Assembly: GCA_036378175.1 (NCBI GenBank)
Contig: DASUWY010000023.1
Span: forward strand, 1-64,000
Direction: 5' to 3'
DNA from: Thermoleophilaceae bacterium
Lineage (GTDB): Bacteria > Actinomycetota > Thermoleophilia > Solirubrobacterales > Thermoleophilaceae
DNA length: 64,000 nucleotides
The stretch's first letter is position 1, and every line of letters starts with the position of its first letter. This document shows positions 25,712 through 34,156 of the stretch, piece by piece. The position numbers and the translations under genes were made by a program. The notes under the pieces are model-generated. The model was not told the origin of the DNA. It saw only the letters and a program-made list of their open reading frames with translations, and made no database searches.

Positions 25712-26137
25712 CTAGTCGGCGTCTTCGTCGTCCACGCGCGGAGCATCGGCCACGGAGCGCGGGGCGACGGTGGCCGTCTCCTCCGGCTCGGGCGCGATCT
25801 CGCGCGGGCGTCCCGCCTGGCGCGGCGTGGGCGGTGGCGGCGAGCCCGGCTTGAGCCGGATGATGCGGAAGCGCAGCACGCCGTCCGTGATCTTCAAGGT
25901 GTGGTCGAGCTGCTCGAGAAGCTGGTGATCGCCGTCGGGAGTCTCGAACTGGTAGAGCCGGTACTCCGCGTCGGCGCGATGATCGATCTCGTAGGCGATC
26001 CGACGCATGCCCCAGTCGTGCGCGCCCACCAGCGTGCCCGCGCGCTCGATGGCGGTCTGCACGCTCTGGGCGATCTCCGCGCGACGGTCGTCCGGCGCGT
26101 TCGGATCGAGCAGCAGCATCAGGTCGTAGAGCGGCAT
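25712..26137 (-). CDS. rpsF: Ribosomal protein bS6 with extended C-terminus
   Basis: 141 residues; the S6 core occupies about 1-95: MPLYDLMLLLDPNAPDDRR, GMRRIAYEIDHRADAEYRLYQFE and VLRFRIIRL. The remaining 45 residues are a Pro-rich, acidic tail ending in DDEDAD, reminiscent of the S6 tails that are glutamylated in other bacteria, although the residues here are mostly Asp. S6 pairs with S18 on the 30S platform. It heads the S6 operon, which is interrupted downstream by an MFS-LLM gene pair. A TAAGGT box 11 bases upstream implies a very short leader. Confidence 0.94.
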   Translation of the reverse strand: MPLYDLMLLLDPNAPDDRRAEIAQSVQTAIERAGTLVGAHDWGMRRIAYEIDHRADAEYRLYQFETPDGDHQLLEQLDHTLKITDGVLRFRIIRLKPGSPPPPTPRQAGRPREIAPEPEETATVAPRSVADAPRVDDEDAD

Positions 26138-26148
26138 GAGGCAGCGGA

Positions 26149-26154
26149 CCTTAG
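26149..26154 (-). promoter_or_regulatory. -10 box TAAGGT of rpsF
   Basis: Minus-strand TAAGGT ends 11 bases before the rpsF ATG; leader of about 4 bases, no Shine-Dalgarno. Confidence 0.4.
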
Positions 26155-26195
26155 CAGCGGGGGCGAGGAATCCGGGCCTGGTGGCTTAGTGGGAC

Positions 26196-26627
26196 ATGAC
26201 AAACCGGCGAGCGGACGCGACCCCCGGTCTTCTCGACCGGGTGCGATGGGGAAATGTAGGACGGCTGGTCGCGTTGCTCGCCGGAGTCGTTCTCTTCGCC
26301 ACCGGGCCGCATGGCTGTGGCGAGGGGGGAGGTCGGAGGCCGGAGGTGGGAGGGCTTGGCTCTGTTCCGCCCGCTCTGCCGCGGGGGTTGAACCCGGCGG
26401 CGCCTGTGGTCCCTCATCCGTCATTGCCCGTCGTTCGGAAAAAGCAGCAATTACGGAGACACCATCGGAAGCATCGCGTCCGCGGGAGGAGGCACCACGC
26501 GAGGCCGGCGCCAAGCCCTGCAACCCCGCAATTCCGCAACTCTGCAACTCCGCGTTACACGCCGCCGCCCAGCGCGGCATACGCGCCACCCCCGGCGCCC
26601 GCGGCTACGGGTGAATTCGGGCCCTAG
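26196..26627 (+). CDS. Putative single-helix membrane protein with repeat-derived Pro-rich tail
   Basis: 143 residues. DRVRWGNVGRLVALLAGVVLFATG (in pieces: a basic segment, then a membrane helix at about 22-38) is followed by HGCG and a low-complexity Gly/Pro/Arg/His-rich tail ending in TPPPSAAYAPPPAPAATGE. Two short tandem-repeat arrays lie inside the frame: the heptamer gives GGGRRPEVGGLG and the octamer gives PATPQFRNSATP. The first 40 residues look like real protein; the tail is largely repeat sequence. The TAG stop shares the CTAG of the convergent hydrolase gene, which supports the frame. Function unknown. Confidence 0.55.
   Translation: MTNRRADATPGLLDRVRWGNVGRLVALLAGVVLFATGPHGCGEGGGRRPEVGGLGSVPPALPRGLNPAAPVVPHPSLPVVRKKQQLRRHHRKHRVRGRRHHARPAPSPATPQFRNSATPRYTPPPSAAYAPPPAPAATGEFGP
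26328..26355. repeat. Heptamer tandem repeat, copy B (GGAGGTC-type x4)
   Basis: Units GGAGGTC, GGAGGCC, GGAGGTG and GGAGGGC. It matches the array at 38507-38534 at 25 of 26 positions over the shared part (opposite orientation). Confidence 0.8.
26520..26551. repeat. Octamer tandem repeat, copy 1 (GCAAYTCC-type x4)
   Basis: Units GCAACCCC, GCAATTCC, GCAACTCT, GCAACTCC. Related arrays lie at 53686-53725 and 53816-53847. Confidence 0.8.
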
Positions 26628-27388
26628 CCGAGTTCTAGTGCCGCCGCGTCATCGGGTACCAGCACCCTGTTTTCGAGCAGCTCGGCGTCGCGCAGAGCTC
26701 GCCTGAGCGCGGCCCGCGTGTCTACGCAATGGTTGATCGAGTCCATGTGCACCGCCACGACCACCGTCTCGTCCGGCGTGGCCTCGGTCACCGAGATCAC
26801 GTCGGCGGGGGTCATCGTGATCGGGTCGCCCTCGTTGAAGCGCGCGCCGCCGGCGTTCACCACCACCACGCCGGGCGAGTGCCTTGAAAGCGCGTCGCGC
26901 ACCTCGTCGCACCAGATGGTGTCGCCCGCGATGTAGAGCGTCGGCTCGTCAGGCGCGCTGAGGACGAAGCCGGACACCGGCGCCATCGCCTTCGCGATCT
27001 CGCCGGTGCCGTGCTGTCCGCCCGTGCGGGCGACGGTGATGCCGAGCAGGTCGATCGTGTCCTCCACCGGCCGCACGTCGGTGAACTCCATCTGGCGCAG
27101 CTCGTCTCCGTCCTCTGGCTGGCACGCCATCGGAAGCGAGCGCGGCAGCGCAGCCTGAGCCGTCGGATCGAAGTGGTCCGCGTGCATGTGGGTGACGAGC
27201 ACGGCGTCCACGTTCGCCACCAGCTCCGGGGCGGGCACCGGCAGCGGGACGAGTGGGTTGGGACGCTGGTTCGGCGAGTTCTCGATCGGCGGCGCGGAGC
27301 CCTGCTCGCCGAGCATGGGATCGACGAGGAGACGCTTGCCGCCGTACTCGAGCACGAGCGTCGCGTGCCTGATCAGGGTGAGGATCAC
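26624..27388 (-). CDS. Metallo-beta-lactamase-fold metal-dependent hydrolase (UlaG/YtnP-like)
   Basis: 254 residues. The N-terminus VILTLIRHATLVLEYGGKRLLVDPML is the typical first beta-sheet of this branch; the metal-binding THMHADHFD motif supplies HxHxDH at about 75-80; later ligands are in GGQHGTGE and the Asp of YIAGDTIW. Related proteins hydrolyse phosphoesters, lactones or N-acyl bonds. The GTG start at 27388, with GTGA overlap onto the otsA stop, is preferred over an upstream ATG that would lie wholly inside otsA. Last gene of the stress operon; its link to trehalose synthesis is by position only. Confidence 0.87.
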   Translation of the reverse strand: MILTLIRHATLVLEYGGKRLLVDPMLGEQGSAPPIENSPNQRPNPLVPLPVPAPELVANVDAVLVTHMHADHFDPTAQAALPRSLPMACQPEDGDELRQMEFTDVRPVEDTIDLLGITVARTGGQHGTGEIAKAMAPVSGFVLSAPDEPTLYIAGDTIWCDEVRDALSRHSPGVVVVNAGGARFNEGDPITMTPADVISVTEATPDETVVVAVHMDSINHCVDTRAALRRALRDAELLENRVLVPDDAAALELG

Positions 27389-28887
27389 CGCTGCGCGAAG
27401 CGGCCCGTGGGGGCGTTGCTCGGCGGCGCCTCGCCGCGGCGCTTGGCCTCGATGTCCGCGAGCTGGTCGTCCACCCAGTCGCCTGGGTTGCGCGAGGTAA
27501 CGATCCGCTTGAGTCCGTCGGCGCGCCACGCCCGCTCCTCCTGCGACATCGTGAGAGCGCGGTAGATCGCGTCCGCCTGCTCCTGCACGTCGAACGGGTT
27601 GACCGAGAGCGCGAACTCCGCGAGCTCCTCGTGGGCGCCCGTGTTCTCCGACAGAAGCGACACGCCCGCGCGCTCGTTCACGAGCGGCCCCTCCTTCGCC
27701 ACGAGGTTCATGCCGTCGAACATCGCGTTGACGATCAGCAGGTCGTAGTGCTTGTACGACGCCACCGCCTCGTCGAGGTTCTCACGCAGCTTGAGATCGA
27801 TCGGCATCCAGTCCGTGGTGCCGTGCCGGTGGTTCACCACCGCCACGAGCGCCTCGATCTTCTCGAGGTACTCCGCGTACTCCGGCACGTCCTGGCGCGA
27901 CGGCATGAGCTGCGCGATGAAGGTCACGTTCTCGCGGAACTCGGGGTGCTGCGTCAGGAACAGATCGAAGGCGGTGAAGCCGCGCAGCACGTTCTTCGAC
28001 AGGTCCGCGCGGTCCACGCGCAGGATCATGTGCTCGCGCCGCCGGCGCAGGAGCTCCTCCTCGTACTCGCGCACCTGCAGCCTCGCCGCGGTGCGCGTGA
28101 AGCTCTCGGCGGAGATCGGCAGGGGATAAGCGCGCACCCACACCTCGCGTCCCTCGAAGTGCACGACGCCCGCGTCCTCGTCCACGTCCATGTCGAACAG
28201 CTCGCGGCAGCAGAGCAGGAAGTTACGCTTGTAGGAGCGCGTGTGGAACCCGACGATGTCGTTGGACAGGATGCCCTCGAAGATCTCCTCGCGGAGGTCG
28301 CGCGGCAGCACGCGCCAGGCGTCCGGCTGGGTCCACGGGATGTGGACGAAGTGGTGCAGGAACGCGTCCGGCGCGGAGCGGCGGATCGTGCGCGGCGCTG
28401 TGTACAGGTGGTAGTCGTGCAGCATCACCACGGCGTCCTCGCCATCGATCTCCTCGAGCACGGCGCGCGCGAGGTCGTCGTTGACGGCGCGGTAGCCGCG
28501 CTCGAACGCGTCCACCTCGTTCTGCCGGATGTCGGGCGCGTTCGACAGATCCCACAGGTAGTGCTGGATGAACCAGAGAAGGGGGTTGGCCACGACGTTG
28601 TAGAAGCGGTCGTACGCCTCGGGGTCGCTCTCCACGAGTCGCACGCGGTAGGAGACGTCGTCCACCTCGCAGTCGAACGCCCGGCCGCCGTGCTCACGGC
28701 TCTGCCGCGCGTCCTCCTCGGTCATCGCGGACGCCACCCACAGCGCGTCGCGGTGGTTCACGAGGCCGGTGAGCGCCGTTACGAGGCCTCCGCCGCCGCG
28801 CGTGACGTGGACCTCACCCTCCTCATCCCGCTCGAACGTGGCGGGACCGCGGTTCGAGACGAGTACGAGTCGGGCGTTCTGGGTCAT
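27385..28887 (-). CDS. otsA: Trehalose-6-phosphate synthase (GT20)
   Basis: Transfers glucose from a nucleotide sugar to glucose-6-phosphate, giving trehalose-6-phosphate, a compatible-solute precursor. 500 residues. Characteristic elements are LVLVSNRGP near the start, RGGGGLVTAL (about 31-40), VMLHDYHL, HFVHIPWTQPDAW, DIVGFHTRSYKRNF, RVDRADLSKNVLRGF, and the sugar-nucleotide region GMNLVAKEGPLVNERAGVSLLSENTGAHEEL. It is coupled (ATGA) to treT. No trehalose-6-phosphate phosphatase (OtsB, HAD type) is adjacent. Confidence 0.94.
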   Translation of the reverse strand: MTQNARLVLVSNRGPATFERDEEGEVHVTRGGGGLVTALTGLVNHRDALWVASAMTEEDARQSREHGGRAFDCEVDDVSYRVRLVESDPEAYDRFYNVVANPLLWFIQHYLWDLSNAPDIRQNEVDAFERGYRAVNDDLARAVLEEIDGEDAVVMLHDYHLYTAPRTIRRSAPDAFLHHFVHIPWTQPDAWRVLPRDLREEIFEGILSNDIVGFHTRSYKRNFLLCCRELFDMDVDEDAGVVHFEGREVWVRAYPLPISAESFTRTAARLQVREYEEELLRRRREHMILRVDRADLSKNVLRGFTAFDLFLTQHPEFRENVTFIAQLMPSRQDVPEYAEYLEKIEALVAVVNHRHGTTDWMPIDLKLRENLDEAVASYKHYDLLIVNAMFDGMNLVAKEGPLVNERAGVSLLSENTGAHEELAEFALSVNPFDVQEQADAIYRALTMSQEERAWRADGLKRIVTSRNPGDWVDDQLADIEAKRRGEAPPSNAPTGRFAQR

Positions 28888-30125
28888 GCGGAGTCAGAGA
28901 AGATGCGCAGCCAGTCTCTGAGAAGCCTAGGGGTCAGGAAGTGCCGGCGCACGTGCTCCTTACCCGCACGGGCCAGCTGCTTACCAAGCTCGGGCTCCTT
29001 GAGGATCTCGAGCGAACGCCGCGCGCACTGCTCCGGCGAGGACACGAGGAAGCCCGTCTCGCCGTCCTTCACCTGCAACGGGATGCCTCCGACGTCGCCG
29101 CCGATGAACGGGCGGGCCTTCCACAGCGCCTCTGACACGGTGAGGCCGAAGCCCTCGCGGGTGGACTTCTGGATCACCACGTCCGCCTGCGACTGGAACG
29201 CGTTCACCTCGATCGCGCCCACGTTGTTCAGGTTGTTGAGGATCTTGATGTCCGGATCGCCCTGCGCGTACTCGAGCGTGGAGTTGAAGAACTCCCAGCC
29301 CTCCGGGTCGTCCGTGGCCATCGAGCCCACGAGCGCGAGTTGCACCTCGGGGAGCTGCTCGGTGACCTGGCGATAGGCGTCGATCACGCCGATCGGGTCC
29401 TTCCAGGGGTCGAAGCGCGACACCTGGCAGATCAGCGGCCGGTCCACGTCCACGCCGAACTGGTCGCACACGAAGGCGGCGTCCTCCGGCGAGAGCGCCA
29501 TGTTCTTCGGCGAGAGCGGGTCGATCGCCGGCGGACAGATGTGGATCTTCTGATCGCTCGCGCCGTTCAGCCCCGAGGGGACGTAGTCCTGAAGGTGGAA
29601 CACGGAGTCGTCGTACTCGCGCACGAGCGGCACCACGTGCTCGATCGTCTCGGGGTTCGGCGTGGAGAGGTCGATGTGGCAGCGCCACACCCACTTGCGC
29701 GCCTTCTCCGGCACGTGCTGGCGGACCGCCGCCGGCTGCGGGTCGTGGACGATCACCACGTCCCACCCGTCGGAGAGCTCGAGCGCGTTGATGCGGTTGT
29801 AGCGCTCGTAGATCACCCACTCATCGTCCGAGATCGTCTGCTCGGAGCCCTGCAGCGAGTTGTGCATCAGCTTGGTGACGTTGTAGAACTCCTCGCGGCC
29901 GATCATGATCTGCCACTCGGCCTCGATCCCGACGTCGCGCATCAGCGGCACGAGCGTGTAGAGGATCTCCGACACGCCGCCGCCGAACGCGGTCGCGGAT
30001 AGGTGAAGCACCTTCAACCCCTGAAGCGCTTCCGCCAGCTCGCGAATCTCCTCCACGAGCGGCCGTCCAACCAAATGCGTGTAATCCGCAAGGCTCTTGT
30101 GGCCTACGGCCACGGGCTGCAGCAA
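28884..30125 (-). CDS. treT: Trehalose glycosyltransferring synthase TreT (GT4)
   Basis: 413 residues. TreT makes trehalose reversibly from nucleotide-diphosphoglucose and glucose. The diagnostic N-terminus is GLKVLHLSATAFGGGVSEIL (about 36-55), then WVWRCHIDLSTPNPET and the GT4 donor site KSTREGFGLTVSEALWKARP. Start codon is TTG, supported by AAGGAG 9 bases upstream. It is followed by otsA with a 4-base overlap, so one transcript encodes two independent trehalose routes. A 71-base gap separates it from the anti-sigma-like gene upstream. Confidence 0.88.
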   Translation of the reverse strand: MLQPVAVGHKSLADYTHLVGRPLVEEIRELAEALQGLKVLHLSATAFGGGVSEILYTLVPLMRDVGIEAEWQIMIGREEFYNVTKLMHNSLQGSEQTISDDEWVIYERYNRINALELSDGWDVVIVHDPQPAAVRQHVPEKARKWVWRCHIDLSTPNPETIEHVVPLVREYDDSVFHLQDYVPSGLNGASDQKIHICPPAIDPLSPKNMALSPEDAAFVCDQFGVDVDRPLICQVSRFDPWKDPIGVIDAYRQVTEQLPEVQLALVGSMATDDPEGWEFFNSTLEYAQGDPDIKILNNLNNVGAIEVNAFQSQADVVIQKSTREGFGLTVSEALWKARPFIGGDVGGIPLQVKDGETGFLVSSPEQCARRSLEILKEPELGKQLARAGKEHVRRHFLTPRLLRDWLRIFSDSA

Positions 30126-30196
30126 ACCGACACTCCTTGTTAGGTCGCGTTCCGATCGACGGACGTGTTCTCAGGTCCCCCGCGCAAGCCGGGAGC

Positions 30197-30577
30197 CTAC
30201 TGTTCGTCGTGCCTGAGGTATTTGACGAGGCGAACCCGGTCCGGACCGAAGTCGCACTCGTCGACCGTCGCCCGGATGATCGCTTGGCCAAGTTCCTGCT
30301 CCTCCGCCGAGACGGTGGCGCTGTGCGGTCCACCTATCTCGAGGACGAGGCGGTCGTCTTCGAGCTCGAAGCCGCAGCTGAGCTGCTCCTCGGAGTTCTC
30401 CCCGACGAAGGCGGTGGCGGCCTCTGTGACCGCCAGCTTGAGGTCCGCGACGTCCTCCGGTTCGAGCGATGTGAGGCGGCATACGGCCGAGAGCGCGAGC
30501 CGCGTGAGGACTATGTATTCGGGCTTGGCGGGCACCTTCAGGCGCACGCTGCGGGTGCTGCTCTCGACCTGGGTCAT
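30197..30577 (-). CDS. RsbW/SpoIIAB-like ATPase domain, catalytically degenerate
   Basis: 126 residues with the length and order of a GHKL anti-sigma domain: an N-terminal strand pair (RSVRLKVPAKPEYI), helix VLTRLALSAVC, the N-box helix DLKLAVTEAATAFV (about 45-58) and a C-terminal ELGQAIIRATVDECDF. The N-box Asn that holds Mg-ATP is Ala in EAATAF, and the usual DxGxG of the G1 box is replaced by EIGGPH. ATP binding and kinase activity are therefore doubtful; it may act only by binding a partner. ATG overlaps the previous stop by 4 bases; it precedes treT in the stress operon. Confidence 0.75.
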   Translation of the reverse strand: MTQVESSTRSVRLKVPAKPEYIVLTRLALSAVCRLTSLEPEDVADLKLAVTEAATAFVGENSEEQLSCGFELEDDRLVLEIGGPHSATVSAEEQELGQAIIRATVDECDFGPDRVRLVKYLRHDEQ

Positions 30578-31533
30578 CGGCTCTCCGTTTCCTGTGCGCC
30601 CGCAAGGCTAAACGCAACGCGCTCCATCCCGGCGTCTAGCTCCTCGATCAGGCGCGCGTGAAGGCGCGGACCGGCGCTCGCCACCACTGACATCTGGTGC
30701 TCCGGCCCCGATCCGAGCAGCGGCCGATCGGCGAGGGAGCGGCCCGCGGCGTCCGTGACGATGGCGCCCGCCTCCTCGAGGCAGAGCGTGGCCGCCGCGA
30801 TGTCGTACGGCGTGTTGTTGAGCACCGCGCCGCCGCCCACACGCTCGAACTCGGAACGCGTGACGGGCAGCTCGTCGATGAGGCGGGGGCCGGGCTCGAT
30901 GTAGGCGTCGAGCTGCCCGGTGAGCACGCGCGTCATGTCGTAGCTCGCGGAGCCGAGCTCGAAGGACCCGCCGCCCACCGACGAGCCCTCGATCAGCGGG
31001 CCGAGCAGCTCCATGTAGAGCCGCACCGGCCGGCCGCGGAAGCCGTAGACCCAGAACATGCGGTCGAGCCGCTCGTTGGGCGAGAGCCGCACCGGCGGTC
31101 CCTCCACAAGGCCCCTGCCGCGCTCGGCGAGGAACACGGTGCCAGATGGGATCTCCACCACGCAGCCCACGCTCACCTCGCCCATCGTCACGCCCTCGTG
31201 AAGCGGTGCCGCGGCCACGGACACGCAGCAGGATTCGAAGCCCGCGAGCGCGGGGCGCGTGCCGTCGATCGGGTCGACGATGAGCACGGTGTCCGCCTCT
31301 CCGCCCGGGAGCACGAGGCCGCGGTCCTCCGAGTAGAAGGCCACGTTCGGCGCTCGCTCGGCGAGGAACGACGCGAGCAGCTCCTCGGCTTCGGCGTCGA
31401 TCGCGAAGGTCACGTCCCCGCCCTTGGCGAGCTGCTCCTCGTGTGCCCGCGCCGCGTGCGAGCCGAGCAGTGGCAGGACTCGTTCCCGCAGCGCGAGCGC
31501 GAGCTGGCGCGTGAGCGCCGGCAGCTCGTTCAA
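30574..31533 (-). CDS. Inositol-monophosphatase-family phosphatase
   Basis: 319 residues. Metal-binding motifs of the Li-sensitive phosphatase fold are visible: a Glu in FYSEDRG (about 67-73), the DPIDGTRPALAG motif (about 87-98, where inositol phosphatases usually have DGTxNF), and a C-terminal segment with TPYDIAAATLCLEEAGAIVTD, the usual WD being YD. The deviations suggest a sugar phosphate other than inositol phosphate. TTG start overlapping the htrA stop as TTGA. In an operon with otsA but no otsB, a role on trehalose-6-phosphate or another sugar phosphate is possible but unproven. Confidence 0.85.
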   Translation of the reverse strand: MNELPALTRQLALALRERVLPLLGSHAARAHEEQLAKGGDVTFAIDAEAEELLASFLAERAPNVAFYSEDRGLVLPGGEADTVLIVDPIDGTRPALAGFESCCVSVAAAPLHEGVTMGEVSVGCVVEIPSGTVFLAERGRGLVEGPPVRLSPNERLDRMFWVYGFRGRPVRLYMELLGPLIEGSSVGGGSFELGSASYDMTRVLTGQLDAYIEPGPRLIDELPVTRSEFERVGGGAVLNNTPYDIAAATLCLEEAGAIVTDAAGRSLADRPLLGSGPEHQMSVVASAGPRLHARLIEELDAGMERVAFSLAGAQETESR

Positions 31534-32738
31534 GGAGTGGCGCTGGAGGGTCGTGGCGCCAGCGTGACGGTGACGTTGCGGTGGTTGTGGCCGTTCACGA
31601 CCGAGAGCGTGACCTTCGTGCCCGGGTCGCGCGAGGCGATCAGGTTTCCGAGATCGGTCGAGCCGCGGACCGGCTTGCCGTCCACCGCGACGATCGCATC
31701 GCCGCCCTTTGGGATCCGTGAGTCACCCTGGAAGCTGATCACGCTCGTGCCCGCCTGCAGGTGCGCCTTGGCGGCGGGGCTGCCCGGCTCCACCTTTGCC
31801 ACCAGCGCGCCCGTCTGGGCGTCGATGCCGAGGTGCTGCGCGAGCTGCGGGTAGAGGTCTACCGAGCTCACCCCGATGTACGAGTAGCTGACCTTGCCAT
31901 TGCTCTTCAGCTGGTCGATCGAGCGGCGGACGGTGTTCACCGGAACGGCAAAGCCCACTCCCTCGCCGCCGCCGCCCGTGGACTTGATCTGCGAGTTGAT
32001 CCCGATCACCTGACCCCTGGCGTTCAGCAGCGGGCCGCCGGAGTTGCCGTGGTTGATCGCGGCGTCCGTCTGGATGGCGTTGTTGATGTCGAAGGAGGTG
32101 AGGGAGGTGATGCTGCGGTTCACGCCCGAGATCACTCCAACCGATAGCGATTGCTCCTCGCCGAACGGGCTACCGATGGCCGCCACCGGCGCCCCCACGA
32201 TCAGCCTGGCGGAGTTGCCCAGCGGGAGCGGCGTGAGCTTGAGGCCGCTCGGCGAGACCTTGAGCAGTGCGACGTCCGCATTCGGATCGTCGCCCACGAT
32301 CTTCGCGGGCACGCGGTCGTGGTTCGGGAACTCGATGTAGACCGCGCTGGCGCGCTTGATGTTGGCTCCGGTGCCGGAGGTGACCACGTGCGCGTTGGTG
32401 GCGATGTCGCCGTTGCCGTCGAGCACGAAGCCCGAGCCGAGTGCCTCCTCGCTGGGAGATCCGCCGCCGCCGAAGAGCCCGCCGCCGCTGCTGCCCGGCA
32501 GCACCGAGATCACGGTGACCACGCCGGGCGCGTACTGGTGATAGATCGCGGCCGCGTTGAAGCCGCCGGCCACCTCGCCGCCCCCACGGCCCACAACCTG
32601 GACCTTCGTGTTCTGGACTGTCACCGGCCCGGAGCCGGCCACGGTGCTGCTGCTGCTGCTGCCGCCTCCGCCGCCACCACCGCAGCCCACGGCGGCGAGC
32701 GCCGCCGTGGCGCAGATGAGAGCTGCCGCACGCCTCAC
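31530..32738 (-). CDS. HtrA/DegP-type trypsin-like serine protease with PDZ domain, lipoprotein
   Basis: 402 residues. The signal peptide ends in a lipobox LAAVGC (Cys19), then a Gly/Ser linker, so the protein is membrane-tethered outside the cell. The catalytic triad is H117 (TNAHVV), D155 (NADVALLKV) and S233 (GNSGGPLLNA). One PDZ domain follows at about 300-395, with SYIGVSSVDLYP and GDAIVAVDGKPV. It degrades or refolds damaged envelope proteins. GTG start overlaps the sensor-kinase stop, an arrangement like mprAB-pepD of mycobacteria, where the protease gene is controlled by the adjacent two-component system. Confidence 0.93.
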   Translation of the reverse strand: MRRAAALICATAALAAVGCGGGGGGGSSSSSTVAGSGPVTVQNTKVQVVGRGGGEVAGGFNAAAIYHQYAPGVVTVISVLPGSSGGGLFGGGGSPSEEALGSGFVLDGNGDIATNAHVVTSGTGANIKRASAVYIEFPNHDRVPAKIVGDDPNADVALLKVSPSGLKLTPLPLGNSARLIVGAPVAAIGSPFGEEQSLSVGVISGVNRSITSLTSFDINNAIQTDAAINHGNSGGPLLNARGQVIGINSQIKSTGGGGEGVGFAVPVNTVRRSIDQLKSNGKVSYSYIGVSSVDLYPQLAQHLGIDAQTGALVAKVEPGSPAAKAHLQAGTSVISFQGDSRIPKGGDAIVAVDGKPVRGSTDLGNLIASRDPGTKVTLSVVNGHNHRNVTVTLAPRPSSATP

Positions 32739-34156
32739 GCGGAGCCGTTTCGGTCCGCTGCCGGCAGAGCGAGCGTAAAGGCTGTCTTCCCGGGCTGTGA
32801 GCGAAGCTCGATCTTGCCGCTCATGCGGTTGGCCAGCTCGCGCGCGATCGCGAGGCCGAGGCCCGAGCCGCGCGCGGCGTCACCGGTGAAGAAGCGCTCG
32901 AACACGCGGTCGGCCGCGGGACCGGGCACGCCCGGACCGGTGTCGGCCACCGTGATCTCTGCTGTTCCGTTGATTCGGTCCGCGGACACGGTGACTCGAG
33001 TTCCCTCCGGGGTGTGACGCAGCGCGTTGTCGAGCAGGATACGCATGATCTGGGCTACCCGTTCCCGATCACAAATAGCCTCAACATCGGCCTCGGGCAG
33101 GCTCAGCTGGAGCCTGGTGTGGTGGTTTGTGACGGCCGGCGTGAACTCTCCGGCCACCTCGCGGGCGAGCTCTGAGAGGTCCACGTCCTCAGGGTTGAGC
33201 TCGAGGGAGCCGGCGTCGATTCGCGACAGGTCGAGCAGCGACACGGCCAGCTTCTGCAGCCGCTCCACCTGCTCGCGCATCAGCCACAGGAACTCGGTGC
33301 GCGTGTCCTCGTCGAGCTCCTCGTCCTGGAGCAGCTCCACGAAGCCGCCGAGCGAGAAGATCGGCGTGCGCAGCTCGTGTGACGCGTTGGCGATGAACTC
33401 GCGGCGGGCGCTGTCCACCCGCGCGAGCTGCACCTGCATCTCGTTGAAGGTGCGGGTGAGCTGGCCGAGCTCGTCCTCGGAGTCCTCCGGCAGCGGCTCG
33501 ATGAAGTTGCCCGCCGCCACCTCCTTGGCGGCCATCTCGAGCCGGCGCACGCGGCGCGCGAGCGCCCAGGCAACCGCGTAGCCGCCGATCAGCGCGATGA
33601 GCAGAGCGATGCCGCCCGCGATCAGCAGCCGGTTGCGAATCAGCGCCACTGCGTCGCGCACGTCCGCGAGGTCGCGCGCGTAGACCACGATGGCCTTCGG
33701 CCGCTTCTGGCCGGCGCGCTTGATCGGGACGGCTGCCTGGGCGGTGCGGCGGCCGTTGACGTTCTCCACGCCCGCCTCGATGTGGCCGGTCCTGTAGGCC
33801 TCGCTGGCCAGCGCGCGGCTGGCGCTCACCTCGGGCGACACGCGCGAGTTGTAGGTGAGCCACAGCTCGGGTGGCTGCTGGAAGACGGTCACGTCGGCGT
33901 CCGCGCTGTCGCCCACCGAGCGCACGAAGTCGTCCCTTTCCTGCTCGGTCTGCTTCGACGCCAGCGTGTCCACGAAGCCCGAGCTGAACACCGGCACCAC
34001 ACGCCGCAGCTCGTTCACGCGCTGCTTCTCGAGGTTGGTCTGCAGCTGGGGCACGACGACGATGAAGATCACGGCGAACGCGACCGCGATCACAGCGAAG
34101 AACACCAGCGCCAGCTTGTTTCCCAGGGACCGTGCCGGGGGCAGCGGCAGCTTCAT
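32735..34156 (-). CDS. Sensor histidine kinase (HAMP-HisKA-HATPase)
   Basis: 473 residues. Membrane helices at about 13-35 and 177-200 enclose an extracytoplasmic sensor region of about 140 residues. A HAMP linker (about 200-250, ending LTRTFNEMQ), the phospho-acceptor His260 in ASHELRTP, and the ATPase domain with ILLDNALRHTPEGT (N box), DTGPGVPG (G1) and GSGLGLAIARELANRM (G2) follow. It is translated after the response regulator (ATGA overlap) and before htrA, which suggests that it senses envelope stress. Confidence 0.94.
   Translation of the reverse strand: MKLPLPPARSLGNKLALVFFAVIAVAFAVIFIVVVPQLQTNLEKQRVNELRRVVPVFSSGFVDTLASKQTEQERDDFVRSVGDSADADVTVFQQPPELWLTYNSRVSPEVSASRALASEAYRTGHIEAGVENVNGRRTAQAAVPIKRAGQKRPKAIVVYARDLADVRDAVALIRNRLLIAGGIALLIALIGGYAVAWALARRVRRLEMAAKEVAAGNFIEPLPEDSEDELGQLTRTFNEMQVQLARVDSARREFIANASHELRTPIFSLGGFVELLQDEELDEDTRTEFLWLMREQVERLQKLAVSLLDLSRIDAGSLELNPEDVDLSELAREVAGEFTPAVTNHHTRLQLSLPEADVEAICDRERVAQIMRILLDNALRHTPEGTRVTVSADRINGTAEITVADTGPGVPGPAADRVFERFFTGDAARGSGLGLAIARELANRMSGKIELRSQPGKTAFTLALPAADRNGSA

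Noticed and set aside
26138-26195. S6:S18-binding leader motif upstream of rpsF
   Set aside because: The likely promoter leaves a leader of only a few bases, too short for the motif.
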